Below are positions 36,451 through 46,389 of a stretch of DNA of 64,000 nucleotides, in pieces. Position numbers and translations under genes: made by a program. The stretch is taken from positions 1 to 64,000 of the forward strand of contig JAFAYQ010000004.1 in the NCBI GenBank assembly GCA_019240215.1. Direction: 5' to 3'. The DNA is from Actinomycetota bacterium. Lineage in GTDB: Bacteria; Actinomycetota; Actinomycetes; Streptosporangiales; Streptosporangiaceae. Position 1 is the stretch's first letter. The number at the start of each line of letters is the position of its first letter. Below the pieces are notes generated by a model. It did no database searches, was not told where the DNA came from, and was given only the letters and a program-made list of their open reading frames with translations.

Positions 36451-39400
36451 ATGTCGGACACTGTGGACGAGGCAAGGGAAGGCGCCCTCGACCGGGCGGC
36501 GCAGGCCATGGCAGCGGACCCGGGAGGTGAGCACTCCGCCGTCGGTGATCCGGGCAGCTTCCTGCGGGCCTACTACCGCCACGTGGCCGCCGAAGACGTC
36601 GCCACGTTCGGTGGCGAGCGGCTGGCCGCGGTCGCGGCCGCCCACGCGGCGCTGGGCGCCGAGCGCCCCCAGGGCCGGGCCCTGGTCCAGGTGACGGACG
36701 CCGACCAGACCGCCGCCATCGCCGCCTTCGGGCCGGTCCGCACGGTCATCGACATCGTCACCGACGACATGCCGTTCCTGGTCGACTCGGTGACGATGGA
36801 GCTGAACCGGCACGAGGCCGACATCAGCCTGTTCCTGCACCCGCGGCTGGTCGTCCGCCGGACCGTGACCGGTGACCTGCAGGAGGTGGTCGGCCCGGTC
36901 AACGGGACCAACGGCACCGCCGCCGACAGCGACAGCGCGCCCGGCGAGATCACCGAGTCCTGGATGCACATCGAGCTGGCCGGGCTGGGCGACCGGGTGC
37001 CGCTGTCCGACCTCGAGGCCGACCTGTGCCGGGTGCTGGACGACGTCCGGGTCACGATCGAGGACCAGCCCAAGATGACCGCGGCGGCCGCCTCGCTGGC
37101 GCTCAACCTGGAGGGCGCGACCGGCGCCCCGCTGCCGGGCCGGACCGGCCCGCAGCCGGTGATCAGCGCGACCGACGCGGGCCAGCCGGGCGCCGACTCC
37201 GAGGCCGGTGAGCTGCTCCGCTGGCTGGCCGACGGGCACTTCATCTTCCTCGGCTACCGCGAGTACGACCTGGTCCCGGGCGACGACGGCATGAACCTGC
37301 GGGCGGTCGCGGGCACCGGGCTGGGCTTCCTGCGCCACGACCGCGAAGGCTCGGACTCGTTCGCTTCGCTGCCGGCTGACGTCCGGGCCAAGGCGGCCGA
37401 GCCGGACCGGCTGGTGCTGGCCAAGGGCAACTCCCGGTCGACCGTCTACCGGAACAAGTACCTGGACTACGTCGCGGTCAAGAAGGTCGGCGCGAACGGC
37501 CAGGTGACCGGCGAGTGGCGGTTCCTCGGGCTGTACACGCACTCGGCCTACACCGAGTCGGTCGCCCGCATCCCGGTGCTGCGCCGCCAGCTGACCGACG
37601 TGCTGGCGGCGGCCGCGGTCACCCCCGACAGCCACGATGGCCACGATCTGATCGAAATCCTGGAGGACTACCCGCGCGAGGAACTGTTCCAGATCAGCAC
37701 CCCGCAGCTGACCGAGATCGCCACCGCCGTGCTGCGGCTGCGGGAGCGTAAGCAGACCCGGCTGTTCCTGCGCCGCGACGTGTACGGACGATACATGTCG
37801 TGCCTGGTGTTCCTGCCCCGGGACCGCTACACCACCGCGGTCCGGCTGCGCGTGCAGGAGATCCTGCGGTCGGCCCTGGACGGCGACTCGGTCGACTACA
37901 GCGCCCAGGTCGGGGAGTCGGCCCTGGCCCGGCTGCACGTGGTCGTCCGCGGCCGCCGGGGCCAGCCGCTGCCCGGGGTGGACGCGGCCGCCCTCGAACG
38001 GCGGATCGCCGCCGCCGTCCGGTCCTGGGACGAGGACCTGGAGGAAGAAGCACTGCGCGTCCTCGGCGGCGACCGGGCCCGGCAGTTGCTGGACCGGACC
38101 GCCGCCGCCATCCCCGAGACCTACAAGACCGGGGTGTCGGCCGCCGAGGCGGTCGACGATCTCAGCCACGTGCTCAGCCTGCGCGAGTCCGGCGACACCT
38201 TCGCGGTCCAGCTCCGCGAGGACGAGACCCCGGCCGGCGGCCACTGGCGGCTGCGGGTGTACCGGACCGGCGCGCCCGTCATCCTGTCCGATGTGCTGCC
38301 CCAGCTGCAGCACATGGGCCTCGAGGTGGTGGACGAGCACCCGTACGAGTTCGCCAGTTCCGAGCCGTTCTACATCTACGACTTCGGCCTGCGGGTGCAG
38401 TCGTCCTCGGCCCGGCAGCGACCACGCAGCGACAGCGGCCGTGAGCAGTTCGAGCAGGCGCTGTGCGCGCTGTGGCGCGGCGAGACCGAGGACGACGGCT
38501 TCAACGCGCTGGTGCTGGAGGGCGGGCTGTCCTGGCGCGAGGTCATGGTGCTGCGGGCCTACGCCAAGTACCTGCTGCAGGCCGGCACCCAGTTCAGCCA
38601 GGGCTACATCCAGCGGGTGCTGTGCGGCAACCCGACCGTCGCCCGCCTGCTGACCCGGCTGTTCGAGTCCCGTTTCGACCCGGCTCACGAGGGCGGCGAG
38701 GCCGAGCGCAGCGAAGCGCTGGTGGAAGAGATCCGCGGCGAGCTGGACGACGTGGTCTCGCTCGACGCCGACCGCATCCTGCGCTCCTACCTGGCGCTGA
38801 TCCGGGCCACCCTGCGCACCAACTACTACCGGACCACGATCCAGCCGGCCCCCGGAGCGGCCACCCGGAGCCCGCTCGGCCAGCTCAGCTGCACGCCCAC
38901 GCACGCGCCCTACCTGGTCGTCAAGCTCGACCCGGGCGAGGTGCCGGGGCTGCCCGAGCCGCGGCCGAAGTTCGAGATCTTCGTGTACGCGCCCCGGCTG
39001 GAGGCGGTGCACCTGCGGTTCGGCCGGGTCGCCCGCGGCGGCCTGCGCTGGTCGGACCGGCTGGAGGACTTCCGCACCGAGATCCTCGGCCTGGTCAAGG
39101 CCCAGGAGGTCAAGAACTCGGTCATCGTCCCGTCCGGCGCCAAGGGCGGGTTCGTGTGCAAGCAGCTGCCCGACCCGGCCGACCGCGAGGCCTACCAGGG
39201 CGAGGTGCTGGCCTGCTACCGGATGTTCATCACCGCCATGCTCGACATCACCGACAACATGGAGGGTGAGCGGGTCACCCCGCCCCGGGACGTGGTCCGG
39301 CACGACGGCGACGACCCGTACCTGGTGGTGGCGGCGGACAAGGGCACTGCCACGTTCTCCGACGAGGCCAACGAGATCGCGGCCGGCTACGGATTCTGGC

Positions 39401-41454
39401 TGGGCGACGCGTTCGCCTCCGGCGGCTCGGTCGGCTACGACCACAAGAAGATGGGCATCACCGCCCGCGGCGCCTGGGAGTCGGTCAAGAACCACTTCGC
39501 CACCCTCGGCCTCAACCCCGCCACCGACGAGTTCACCGTGGCCGGGGTGGGTGACATGTCCGGTGACGTGTTCGGCAACGGGATGCTGCTGTCGGACAAG
39601 CTCCGGCTGGTGGCGGCGTTCGACCACCGGCACATCTTCGTCGACCCGGACCCGGACCCGGCCGTCAGCTTCGCCGAGCGGCAGCGGCTGTTCGCGCTGG
39701 CCCGCTCGTCCTGGACCGACTACGACCGGACGCTGATCTCGGCCGGCGGCGGCGTGTGGCCGCGCAGCGCCAAGTCGATCCCGCTGTCCTCACAGGCCCA
39801 CGCGGTCCTCGGCATCGACGAGGGCACCCTGGCGCTGGCGCCCGACGAGCTGATCTCGGCCATCTTGACCGCGCCGGTCGACCTGCTGTGGAACGGCGGC
39901 ATCGGCACCTACGTCAAGGCCAGCTTCGAGACCCAGGAGTCGTGCGGCGACCGGTCCAACGACAGCGTCCGCGTCAACGGCGATCAGCTGCGGGCCCGGG
40001 TGGTGGCCGAGGGCGGCAACCTCGGGCTCACCCAGGCGGGCCGGATCGAGTTCGCGGTCGGCGGCGGGCTGGTCGACACCGACTTCATCGACAACTCGGC
40101 CGGCGTCGACACCTCCGACCACGAGGTCAACATCAAGATCCTGCTCGACCGGGCGGTCCGGGACGGCGAGATCACCACCGCCACCCGCAACGAGCTGCTG
40201 CAGCAGATGACCGACGAGGTCGCCGCGCTGGTCCTGCAGCACAACTACGCCCAGAACATGACGCTGGCCACCGCCCGCGCCCAGGGTCCCCAGATGCTGC
40301 ACGTGCACGCCCGCTACCTGCGCCAGCTGGAGCGCGAGAACCGGCTGAGGCGCGGCCAGGACGCGGTGCCGGGGGACAAGGAGATCGCCGAGCGCCGGTC
40401 GGCCGGCAAGGGCCTGACCAACCCGGAGCTGGCCTTGCTGCTGGCGCTGACCAAGATCTCAGCGGCCGAGGAGGTGCTCGCCTCCGGCCTGGCCGACGAC
40501 CCGTACCTGAACCGGGAGCTGACCGAGTACTTCCCGGCCCCGCTGCGGGCCACCCAGCCCAACCGGATGCGCACCCACCCGCTGCGGCACGAGATCATCA
40601 CCACCTCGGTGGTGAACGAGATGGTGGACACCTCCGGCACCACGTTCATCTTCCGGCTGAACGAGGAGACCGGCGCGTCGGTGCCCGACATCACCCGGGC
40701 CTGGCTGGTGGCCCGCGAGGTGTTCGGCCTGCGCGAGTTCTGGCGCCAGGTCACCGAGCTGGACGGCACCGTCGACATCGGCACCCAGATCGCTCTGCTG
40801 CTGGAGGGGCGCAAGCTGATCGAGCGGGCCTGCCGGTGGCTGCTGTACAACCGGCGGCCGCCGATCGACATCACCGCCGCCGTCGACCACTTCAGCAGCG
40901 GCGTGCTGGCGGTCCGGTCCGGCCTGCCCAAGCTGCTGACCGGCCGCGACGCCGAGACGTTCGAGCAGCGCCGGGACGCCTACGTGGGCCGCGGGGTGCC
41001 GCCGGAGCTGGCCGAGACGGTGGCCGGCATGGTCCCCACCTACTCCGCGTTCGACATCGTGGAGACGGCCGCGGCCGCCTCCCGCGGAGTCGAGGAGACC
41101 GCCGAGGTCTACTTCGACCTGGCCGAACGGCTGCAGATCGCCCGGCTGCGGGACCGCATCATCGCGCTGCCGCGCGAGGACCGGTGGAGCAGCATGGCCC
41201 GGGCCGCCCTGCGCGACGACCTGTACGCCGCGCACGCGGCCATGACCCTGGACGTGCTGTCGGTCGGCGGCCTCGGGACCCCCGAGGAGCGGCTGGCCGC
41301 CTGGACCGAGCGCAACGGCGCCGCCGTGGGCCGGGCCACCCGCACGCTGGGGGAGATCTGGGAGACCGAGCGGTTCACGTTCACCACCTTGTCGGTGGCG
41401 CTGCGCGCGGTCCGGGCGCTGGTCACTTCCAGCGCGCTGCCGCACCAGTCCTGA
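36451..41454 (+). CDS. gdh: NAD-specific glutamate dehydrogenase, large (L_180-type)
   Basis: This 1667-aa catabolic GDH converts glutamate to 2-oxoglutarate and ammonia. The long N-terminal regulatory part (1-~700, ACT-like) is followed by the catalytic core: VARGGLRWSDRLEDFRTEILGLVKAQEVKNSVIVPSGAKGGFV with the glutamate-site Lys, the TDNMEG segment, GDMSGDVFGNGMLLS (Rossmann-like dinucleotide site), WNGGIGTYVKAS, VVAEGGNLGLTQAGRIEF, and a ~450-aa C-terminal helical domain. The ATG at 36451 fits homologues, with weak GGGGA upstream. It probably channels the glutamate made by the P5C dehydrogenase upstream into the TCA cycle. Confidence 0.95.
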   Translation: MSDTVDEAREGALDRAAQAMAADPGGEHSAVGDPGSFLRAYYRHVAAEDVATFGGERLAAVAAAHAALGAERPQGRALVQVTDADQTAAIAAFGPVRTVIDIVTDDMPFLVDSVTMELNRHEADISLFLHPRLVVRRTVTGDLQEVVGPVNGTNGTAADSDSAPGEITESWMHIELAGLGDRVPLSDLEADLCRVLDDVRVTIEDQPKMTAAAASLALNLEGATGAPLPGRTGPQPVISATDAGQPGADSEAGELLRWLADGHFIFLGYREYDLVPGDDGMNLRAVAGTGLGFLRHDREGSDSFASLPADVRAKAAEPDRLVLAKGNSRSTVYRNKYLDYVAVKKVGANGQVTGEWRFLGLYTHSAYTESVARIPVLRRQLTDVLAAAAVTPDSHDGHDLIEILEDYPREELFQISTPQLTEIATAVLRLRERKQTRLFLRRDVYGRYMSCLVFLPRDRYTTAVRLRVQEILRSALDGDSVDYSAQVGESALARLHVVVRGRRGQPLPGVDAAALERRIAAAVRSWDEDLEEEALRVLGGDRARQLLDRTAAAIPETYKTGVSAAEAVDDLSHVLSLRESGDTFAVQLREDETPAGGHWRLRVYRTGAPVILSDVLPQLQHMGLEVVDEHPYEFASSEPFYIYDFGLRVQSSSARQRPRSDSGREQFEQALCALWRGETEDDGFNALVLEGGLSWREVMVLRAYAKYLLQAGTQFSQGYIQRVLCGNPTVARLLTRLFESRFDPAHEGGEAERSEALVEEIRGELDDVVSLDADRILRSYLALIRATLRTNYYRTTIQPAPGAATRSPLGQLSCTPTHAPYLVVKLDPGEVPGLPEPRPKFEIFVYAPRLEAVHLRFGRVARGGLRWSDRLEDFRTEILGLVKAQEVKNSVIVPSGAKGGFVCKQLPDPADREAYQGEVLACYRMFITAMLDITDNMEGERVTPPRDVVRHDGDDPYLVVAADKGTATFSDEANEIAAGYGFWLGDAFASGGSVGYDHKKMGITARGAWESVKNHFATLGLNPATDEFTVAGVGDMSGDVFGNGMLLSDKLRLVAAFDHRHIFVDPDPDPAVSFAERQRLFALARSSWTDYDRTLISAGGGVWPRSAKSIPLSSQAHAVLGIDEGTLALAPDELISAILTAPVDLLWNGGIGTYVKASFETQESCGDRSNDSVRVNGDQLRARVVAEGGNLGLTQAGRIEFAVGGGLVDTDFIDNSAGVDTSDHEVNIKILLDRAVRDGEITTATRNELLQQMTDEVAALVLQHNYAQNMTLATARAQGPQMLHVHARYLRQLERENRLRRGQDAVPGDKEIAERRSAGKGLTNPELALLLALTKISAAEEVLASGLADDPYLNRELTEYFPAPLRATQPNRMRTHPLRHEIITTSVVNEMVDTSGTTFIFRLNEETGASVPDITRAWLVAREVFGLREFWRQVTELDGTVDIGTQIALLLEGRKLIERACRWLLYNRRPPIDITAAVDHFSSGVLAVRSGLPKLLTGRDAETFEQRRDAYVGRGVPPELAETVAGMVPTYSAFDIVETAAAASRGVEETAEVYFDLAERLQIARLRDRIIALPREDRWSSMARAALRDDLYAAHAAMTLDVLSVGGLGTPEERLAAWTERNGAAVGRATRTLGEIWETERFTFTTLSVALRAVRALVTSSALPHQS

Positions 41455-41459
41455 CCGGG

Positions 41460-41491
41460 CGTGGGCGGCAGGTAGCTACTTGCCGCCCACG
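41460..41491. terminator. Bidirectional hairpin between NAD-GDH and the lipoprotein gene
   Basis: A near-perfect 15-bp arm palindrome (CGTGGGCGGCAGGTA / TACTTGCCGCCCACG, one G-U) starts six bases after the GDH stop and contains the lipoprotein's TAG stop (41478-41476). It suits termination of both convergent transcripts. Confidence 0.65.
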
Positions 41492-42486
41492 TAGGTGGGG
41501 AAGCCGCTGCTGCCCACGACCTGGAGCTTGCCCGTCGTCCCGCCCTTCTTGGCGGGCGGCGGGTCGACGGCCACGTACTGCAGGGTGGAGTCGATGTCGA
41601 GGACGTGGGTGATGGGGGGCTTGCCCGCGAGGACCAGCGACTGGAGGCCGTCCGGGATCGGAATCGGCTGGGTCGAGGCCTTCTTCGGCGAGGTCGCGGT
41701 GTTCAGCGACATCGTGTACATCACGATCGCGCCGCCGTCGTTGGTGGCCAGCGCGAAGAACGGGTAGCTGGTGCCCTCCAGCTCCCAGGAGAAGAAGTAG
41801 TCCGGGGCCTGCTTCTGCTTGGCGGTGTAGCTCTGGTAGAGCCCGGTGGTCAGCGGGCCCGCCTCGACCACCTTGGCGGCCGGGCTGGTCGGCCCCTCGT
41901 CGACCACCGAGGCGTGCAGCGCGCCCACCTCGTCCGGGCGGAACAGCAGGTTGGTGTCGGTGGTCCGCAGCGCGGTGGCGTAACCGTCCTTGACCGCGAT
42001 GTTCAGGGCCGGGGCGTCCCGGGCGAGCTGCACCGAGCCATCCAGGGCCCAGGGGGCCGAGGCCTCCGGCTTGTCGAACACCATCAGGTAGGTCCCCAGC
42101 GACCGGCCGTGGTCGTACTCGGGCACGACGGCCATGAACCACTGCGGGTAGGTGATCAGCTTGGGCACGTAGAACGTCGGCTTGCCGTAGCTGGGCGCGA
42201 TCACCGTCTGGTTGGCGGACCACTGGGTCGAGACCAGGCTGTACTGCGAGCTGCTGGTCAGCGAGGAGGCCAGCAGCGCGTCGTGGTTGACCACCGCCAC
42301 CCGCTGAGCGGTGACGTAGGCGCTGAACACTTTCTGGGCCGAGGCCTGGGTCGGGCCGGCGACGGTGGCGGCGGCCGACGCGGTCGTCCCGCAGCCGGTC
42401 GCCGTCAGCGTCACCGTCAGGGCAGCCAGGGACCCGAAGACGGCCGTCAGCGTCTTGGGGAAAAAACGGTTAAGAGTCGCTCGCAT
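41476..42486 (-). CDS. Lipoprotein of unknown function
   Basis: This 336-aa exported lipoprotein begins [32 protein letters not shown]; the lipobox is TATGC with Cys32. The mature part has no family I recognise: [41 protein letters not shown] near the start, a beta-rich core ([30 protein letters not shown]), and terminal [13 protein letters not shown]. Secreted proteins with repeated beta segments of this sort are common in actinomycetes. Start ATG at 42486. It is transcribed towards NAD-GDH and divergent from prfB. Confidence 0.82.
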   Translation of the reverse strand: MRATLNRFFPKTLTAVFGSLAALTVTLTATGCGTTASAAATVAGPTQASAQKVFSAYVTAQRVAVVNHDALLASSLTSSSQYSLVSTQWSANQTVIAPSYGKPTFYVPKLITYPQWFMAVVPEYDHGRSLGTYLMVFDKPEASAPWALDGSVQLARDAPALNIAVKDGYATALRTTDTNLLFRPDEVGALHASVVDEGPTSPAAKVVEAGPLTTGLYQSYTAKQKQAPDYFFSWELEGTSYPFFALATNDGGAIVMYTMSLNTATSPKKASTQPIPIPDGLQSLVLAGKPPITHVLDIDSTLQYVAVDPPPAKKGGTTGKLQVVGSSGFPTYVGGK

Positions 42487-42658
42487 GTCCGTTGTCAGCT
42501 GGAGAAACCGGGGAACCCCCGGGTCCGAGCCTATCCTCCGCGGTCGTGCCTCCGGGGCGGGCCCACCGTGCAAAGACCCGCACGGCAGGATACCGGTACC
42601 GGAACCGCGACCGCGCCTGCATACGCCACCAGGCACTGGCTCGCATAGGCTGTCCGCC

Positions 42659-43777
42659 ATGGCAGCTACCGATCCCATTGATGAGATCTCGGAACTGTCG
42701 TCGAAGCTCGCCACCGTGGAAGCGGTTCTCGACCCCGGCCGCATGCGGGAAGAGGCTGCTACTCTGCGCGACCAGGCCGCCGACCCGGACCTGTGGGGCG
42801 ACCAGCAGCACGCACAGTCGGTGACCCGCCGCCTTTCCTATTTGGAAGGCGAACTGGCCCGGCTGGACAACCTACGGCAGCGGCTCGACGACACCCGGGT
42901 GATGTTTGAGCTGGCCGAGAGTGAAAACGACGAGCCGACCCGCGCCGAGGCGCAGGGCGAGCTCGCCCTCCTCCGCAAGGAGGTCGACCAGCTCGAGGTG
43001 CGCACGCTCCTGTCGGGGGAGTACGACGTGCGCGAGGCCCTGATGACGATCAACGCGCAGGCGGGCGGGGCCGACGCCGCCGACTTCGCGCAGAACCTGC
43101 AGCGCATGTACCTGCGCTGGGCCGAACGGCACGGCTACCCGACCGAGGTGTACGACATCTCCTACGCCGAAGAGGCGGGGATCAAGTCGACCACGTTCGC
43201 GGTCAAGGCGCCGTACGCCTACGGCACCCTGCGCGGCGAGCACGGCACCCACCGGATGGTCCGCATCTCCAAGTACGACAACCAGGGCCGTCGCCAGACC
43301 TCGTTCGCCGGCGTCGACGTGGTGCCGGTGGTCGAGCAGACCGACCATGTGGAGATCAACGAGGACGAGATCCGGGTGGACGTCTACCGGTCCAGCGGCC
43401 CCGGCGGCCAGGGCGTCAACACCACCGACTCGGCGGTCCGGATCACCCACCTGCCGACCGGCATCGTGGTCTCCTGCCAGAACGAGCGCAGCCAGATCCA
43501 GAACCGCGCCTCGGCCATGGCGGTGCTCCAGGCCAAGCTGCTGGAGCGGCGCCGCCAGGAGGAAGCCGAAGAGCTGAACGCGCTGCGCGGTGACAACACC
43601 GGGAGCTGGGGCACCCAGATCCGCAACTACGTGCTGTACCCGTACCAGAACGTCAAGGACGTGCGGACCGGCTTCGAGAACGGCAACACCAACGCCGTCC
43701 TCGACGGCGAGATCGACGACTTCATCGAAGCCGAGATCCGCTGGCTACGCCGGGGTCAGGACGGGGCTGACGAATGA
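42659..43777 (+). CDS. prfB: Peptide chain release factor 2
   Basis: RF2 (372 aa) terminates translation at UGA/UAA. The GGQ loop is [20 protein letters not shown], the codon-recognition region is [28 protein letters not shown], and the C-terminal block is [24 protein letters not shown]. There is no programmed frameshift: the frame is continuous from [13 protein letters not shown], as in other actinobacteria. The ATG at 42659 lacks a Shine-Dalgarno; TAGGCT seven bases upstream suggests a leaderless transcript. It precedes ftsEX-smpB-ssrA in the conserved order. Confidence 0.97.
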   Translation: MAATDPIDEISELSSKLATVEAVLDPGRMREEAATLRDQAADPDLWGDQQHAQSVTRRLSYLEGELARLDNLRQRLDDTRVMFELAESENDEPTRAEAQGELALLRKEVDQLEVRTLLSGEYDVREALMTINAQAGGADAADFAQNLQRMYLRWAERHGYPTEVYDISYAEEAGIKSTTFAVKAPYAYGTLRGEHGTHRMVRISKYDNQGRRQTSFAGVDVVPVVEQTDHVEINEDEIRVDVYRSSGPGGQGVNTTDSAVRITHLPTGIVVSCQNERSQIQNRASAMAVLQAKLLERRRQEEAEELNALRGDNTGSWGTQIRNYVLYPYQNVKDVRTGFENGNTNAVLDGEIDDFIEAEIRWLRRGQDGADE

Positions 43778-43789
43778 TCTTCATCGGGG

Positions 43790-43810
43790 TGCGGGGGGTC
43801 GTCCCCCGCA
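43790..43810. terminator. Hairpin after prfB
   Basis: TGCGGGGG-gtcgt-CCCCCGCA is a perfect 8-bp stem in the gap between the convergent prfB and the zinc-ribbon microprotein gene, likely terminating both. Confidence 0.6.
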
Positions 43811-43826
43811 GGTAGTGCTGGAACAA

Positions 43827-44012
43827 TTAGAGGCTGCCGTGGATAGCCAGGAGGGCCACCAGGACGATCAGCAGCGCTGAGGCAATGAGGATGTGCGGGG
43901 TGTAGTTCGGGTGCCCGTGGTGCATCTCGGCCCGGGCCGCCCGGCAGGCCGGGCAGCGCCCCTCGCTCACTGGTCCCCCGCAGCGCGCACAAGCAAGGTG
44001 TTCGCAGCTCAT
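43827..44012 (-). CDS. Zinc-ribbon membrane microprotein
   Basis: The 61-aa protein has five N-terminal cysteines (C3, C8, C11, C20, C23); C8/C11 and C20/C23 form two CxxC knuckles of a zinc ribbon. A short HHGHPNY segment and one C-terminal membrane helix (HILIASALLIVLVALLAIHG) follow. GGAAGGACGCCA directly before the ATG is a strong ribosome-binding site. A small reading frame of this type between prfB and ftsE recurs in actinomycetes, from memory. The function is unknown; zinc-dependent membrane adaptor is a guess. Confidence 0.75.
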   Translation of the reverse strand: MSCEHLACARCGGPVSEGRCPACRAARAEMHHGHPNYTPHILIASALLIVLVALLAIHGSL

Positions 44013-44201
44013 TGGCGTCCTTCCGGCCGTTCGTACGGTGCACTTGGAGCGTTATAGGGCTCTGCTCGCGGGTTTCCCCCTACACTGTTCCATTGACGAA
44101 TCCAGGCTACCCGTTCGTGGCCTGGATGGCCGCTTCTCTGGTGGACCGCCGGTCCAGGCGCTGCGACACTCATCCATTTCCGACATCGCTGTGATGGTCC
44201 T

Positions 44202-44891
44202 GTGATCAATTTCGATAACGTCAGCAAGATCTATCCGAGCCAGAGCCGCCCGGCCCTGGAGAACGTCAGCATTGGCGTGGAGAAGGGCGAGTTTGTCTTT
44301 CTCGTGGGCCCGTCCGGCTCGGGTAAGTCAACGTTCCTGCGGCTGGTGCTCAAGGAGGAGCGGCCCACCGACGGCCGCATCCGGGTGGCCGGCCGGGACC
44401 TGGCGCGGCTGTCGAACTGGCGCGTGCCCATGCTCCGGCGCCGGATCGGCTGCGTGTTCCAGGACTTCCGGCTGCTCCCGAACAAGAACGTCTACCAGAA
44501 CGTGGCCTTCGCGCTGGAGGTCATCGGCAAGCCCCGCCGGTTCATCCGCAAGGTCGTGCCCGAGGTCATCGACCTGGTCGGCCTGGAGGGCAAGCACGAC
44601 CGGATGCCCGACGAGCTGTCCGGTGGCGAGCAGCAGCGGGTCGCGATGGCCCGCGCGTTCGTCAACCGGCCGATGATCCTGCTGGCCGACGAGCCCACCG
44701 GCAACATCGACCCGGCCACCTCGATCGGCATCATGAAGGTGCTCGACCGCATCAACCGGACCGGGACCACCGTGGTCATGGCCACCCACGACGCCGCCAT
44801 CGTCGACTCCATGCGCAAGCGGGTCATCGAGCTCGAGTACGGCAAGGTGGTTCGGGACCAGTCTCGCGGAGTGTACGGCCAGGCGTACTGA
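44202..44891 (+). CDS. ftsE: Cell division ATP-binding protein FtsE
   Basis: FtsE (229 aa) is the ATPase that, with FtsX, activates peptidoglycan hydrolases at division or growth sites. Walker A is [10 protein letters not shown]-loop [23 protein letters not shown], signature LSGGEQQR, Walker [15 protein letters not shown]-loop [10 protein letters not shown]. The GTG at 44202 overlaps the TGA of a tiny upstream reading frame (GTGATGGTCCTGTGA), and no clear Shine-Dalgarno is seen. It is followed by ftsX after 87 bases. Confidence 0.95.
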   Translation: MINFDNVSKIYPSQSRPALENVSIGVEKGEFVFLVGPSGSGKSTFLRLVLKEERPTDGRIRVAGRDLARLSNWRVPMLRRRIGCVFQDFRLLPNKNVYQNVAFALEVIGKPRRFIRKVVPEVIDLVGLEGKHDRMPDELSGGEQQRVAMARAFVNRPMILLADEPTGNIDPATSIGIMKVLDRINRTGTTVVMATHDAAIVDSMRKRVIELEYGKVVRDQSRGVYGQAY

Positions 44892-44978
44892 GGTGCCGTA
44901 GCCTGACCGACGGGGCACCGCCACCGGCGGCCGCCGGGGCAACCACCAGACGAAGCAGGACTGCGAGGACCAGCGAGT

Positions 44979-45890
44979 ATGCGTGCACAGTTCGTTTTCC
45001 AGGAGATCTGGATCGGCCTGCGCCGAAACCTCACCATGACCATCGCCCTCGTCGTGGTGGTGGCGATCAGCTTGTCACTGCTCGGCACCGGGCTGCTGTT
45101 CATCAAGCAGGTCGACAGCACCCGGACCTACTGGCAGGGCAAGGTGGAGGTCTCCATCTACCTGTGCACGTCGGAGAGCGTCAGCGTCCAGTGCAAGCAG
45201 AACGGCGCGTCGACCGCGGCCCAGCGGCAGCAGATCCAGCAGACGCTCAGCTCGAACTCCGCGGTCGCCAGCGTCACCTACGAATCCCAGGCCCAGGCCT
45301 ACCAGCGGTTCAAGCAGGAGTTCTCCAACAGCCCGTCGTTCGTGTCCACCGTCCAGCAGGGCGACATCCCGGACTCGTTCCAGGTCAAGCTGAAGAACCC
45401 GCAGGCCGACTACGGTTCGGTGGCCGCCTCGGTGACCAGCAAACCGGGCGTGGACTCGGTGATCGACGACCGGTCGATCCTCGACAAGTTCTACAAACTG
45501 CTCGACGGCGCCCGGAACGCGGTCGTGATCATCGCCCTGGTCCTGCTCATCGCCGCCACCCTGCTGGTGGCCAACACGATCCGGCTGTCGGCGTTCAACC
45601 GCCGTCGCGAGACCGGCATCATGCGCCTGGTCGGCGCCTCGAACTTCTACATCCAGCTGCCGTTCCTGCTGGAGGGGGTGATCGCCGGCCTGATCGGCTG
45701 GGCGATCGCCGCGGGCCTGTTGATTGCCGTGAAGGCGCTGTGGCTGGATAACCTACAGCAGTACTTCACTTTCAACGTAGGCCTCAGCGCGGGCGACCTC
45801 ATCGAGGTCGTGGTCCTCGCGATGTGCGTCGGTGTGGTGCTGTGCGGCGCGACTTCGTTCCTCACCCTCCGCCGCTACCTACGTATATGA
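44979..45890 (+). CDS. ftsX: Cell division protein FtsX
   Basis: The 303-aa membrane partner of FtsE has helix 1 MTIALVVVVAISLSLLGTGLLF, a ~110-aa extracytoplasmic domain that binds cell-wall hydrolases (VSIYLCTSESVSVQCKQN with two Cys that could pair), and three C-terminal helices (AVVIIALVLLIAATLLVANTI, LEGVIAGLIGWAIAAGLLIAV, LIEVVVLAMCVGVVLCGAT). The signature FNRRRETGIMRLVGASNFYIQLPFLLEG links to FtsE. The final residues are LRRYLRI. The start is the ATG in the conserved MRAQFVFQEIWIGLRRN. Confidence 0.95.
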   Translation: MRAQFVFQEIWIGLRRNLTMTIALVVVVAISLSLLGTGLLFIKQVDSTRTYWQGKVEVSIYLCTSESVSVQCKQNGASTAAQRQQIQQTLSSNSAVASVTYESQAQAYQRFKQEFSNSPSFVSTVQQGDIPDSFQVKLKNPQADYGSVAASVTSKPGVDSVIDDRSILDKFYKLLDGARNAVVIIALVLLIAATLLVANTIRLSAFNRRRETGIMRLVGASNFYIQLPFLLEGVIAGLIGWAIAAGLLIAVKALWLDNLQQYFTFNVGLSAGDLIEVVVLAMCVGVVLCGATSFLTLRRYLRI

Positions 45891-45910
45891 CATGAGCGGA
45901 CAGGAGCAAG

Positions 45911-46375
45911 GTGGCTCGGGAGCAGGGGCGAAAGGTGATCGCCCGCAATCGCCGCGCCCGGCACGACTACGCGATCGGGGACACCGTCGAAGCGGGACTG
46001 GTGCTCACCGGGACCGAAGTGAAATCGCTACGGGCGGGCCGGGCCTCGCTCGCGGACGGGTTTGCCCAGATCTCTGACGGGGAGGTGTGGTTGCACAACG
46101 TGCACATCCCCGAGTACACCCAGGGCACCTGGACCAATCACGACGTCCGGCGGACCCGGAAGCTGCTGCTCCACCGCAAGGAGATCGACAAGCTCTCCCA
46201 GCAGACCGCCGAGCAGGGCTTGACGCTGGTTCCGCTCGAGTTGTACTTCAAAGATGGGAAGGCCAAGGTCGAGCTGGGCCTGGGGCGCGGGAAACGGACC
46301 TACGACAAGCGCCACGACCTGGCGGCCAGGGACGCGGCCCGGGAGGTGGACCGTGCGCTCCGGCGGCGACGGTAA
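45911..46375 (+). CDS. smpB: tmRNA-binding protein SmpB
   Basis: SmpB (154 aa) carries alanyl-tmRNA to stalled ribosomes for trans-translation. Core: [107 protein letters not shown], and a basic C-terminal tail DRALRRRR that enters the mRNA channel. The GTG at 45911 is used, with GGAGCAAG before it. Its RNA partner ssrA lies 2.7 kb downstream, separated by a PBP-like gene. Confidence 0.97.
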   Translation: MAREQGRKVIARNRRARHDYAIGDTVEAGLVLTGTEVKSLRAGRASLADGFAQISDGEVWLHNVHIPEYTQGTWTNHDVRRTRKLLLHRKEIDKLSQQTAEQGLTLVPLELYFKDGKAKVELGLGRGKRTYDKRHDLAARDAAREVDRALRRRR

Positions 46376-46389
46376 CGGGGAGGGGGCCG

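Noticed and set aside
36409-39633. Over 1000-codon minus-strand frame opposite NAD-GDH
   Set aside because: Antisense shadow; the plus-strand protein has complete GDH motifs.
42659-43777. Programmed frameshift in prfB
   Set aside because: The frame is continuous and no in-frame TGA near codon 25 is present, as usual for actinobacteria.
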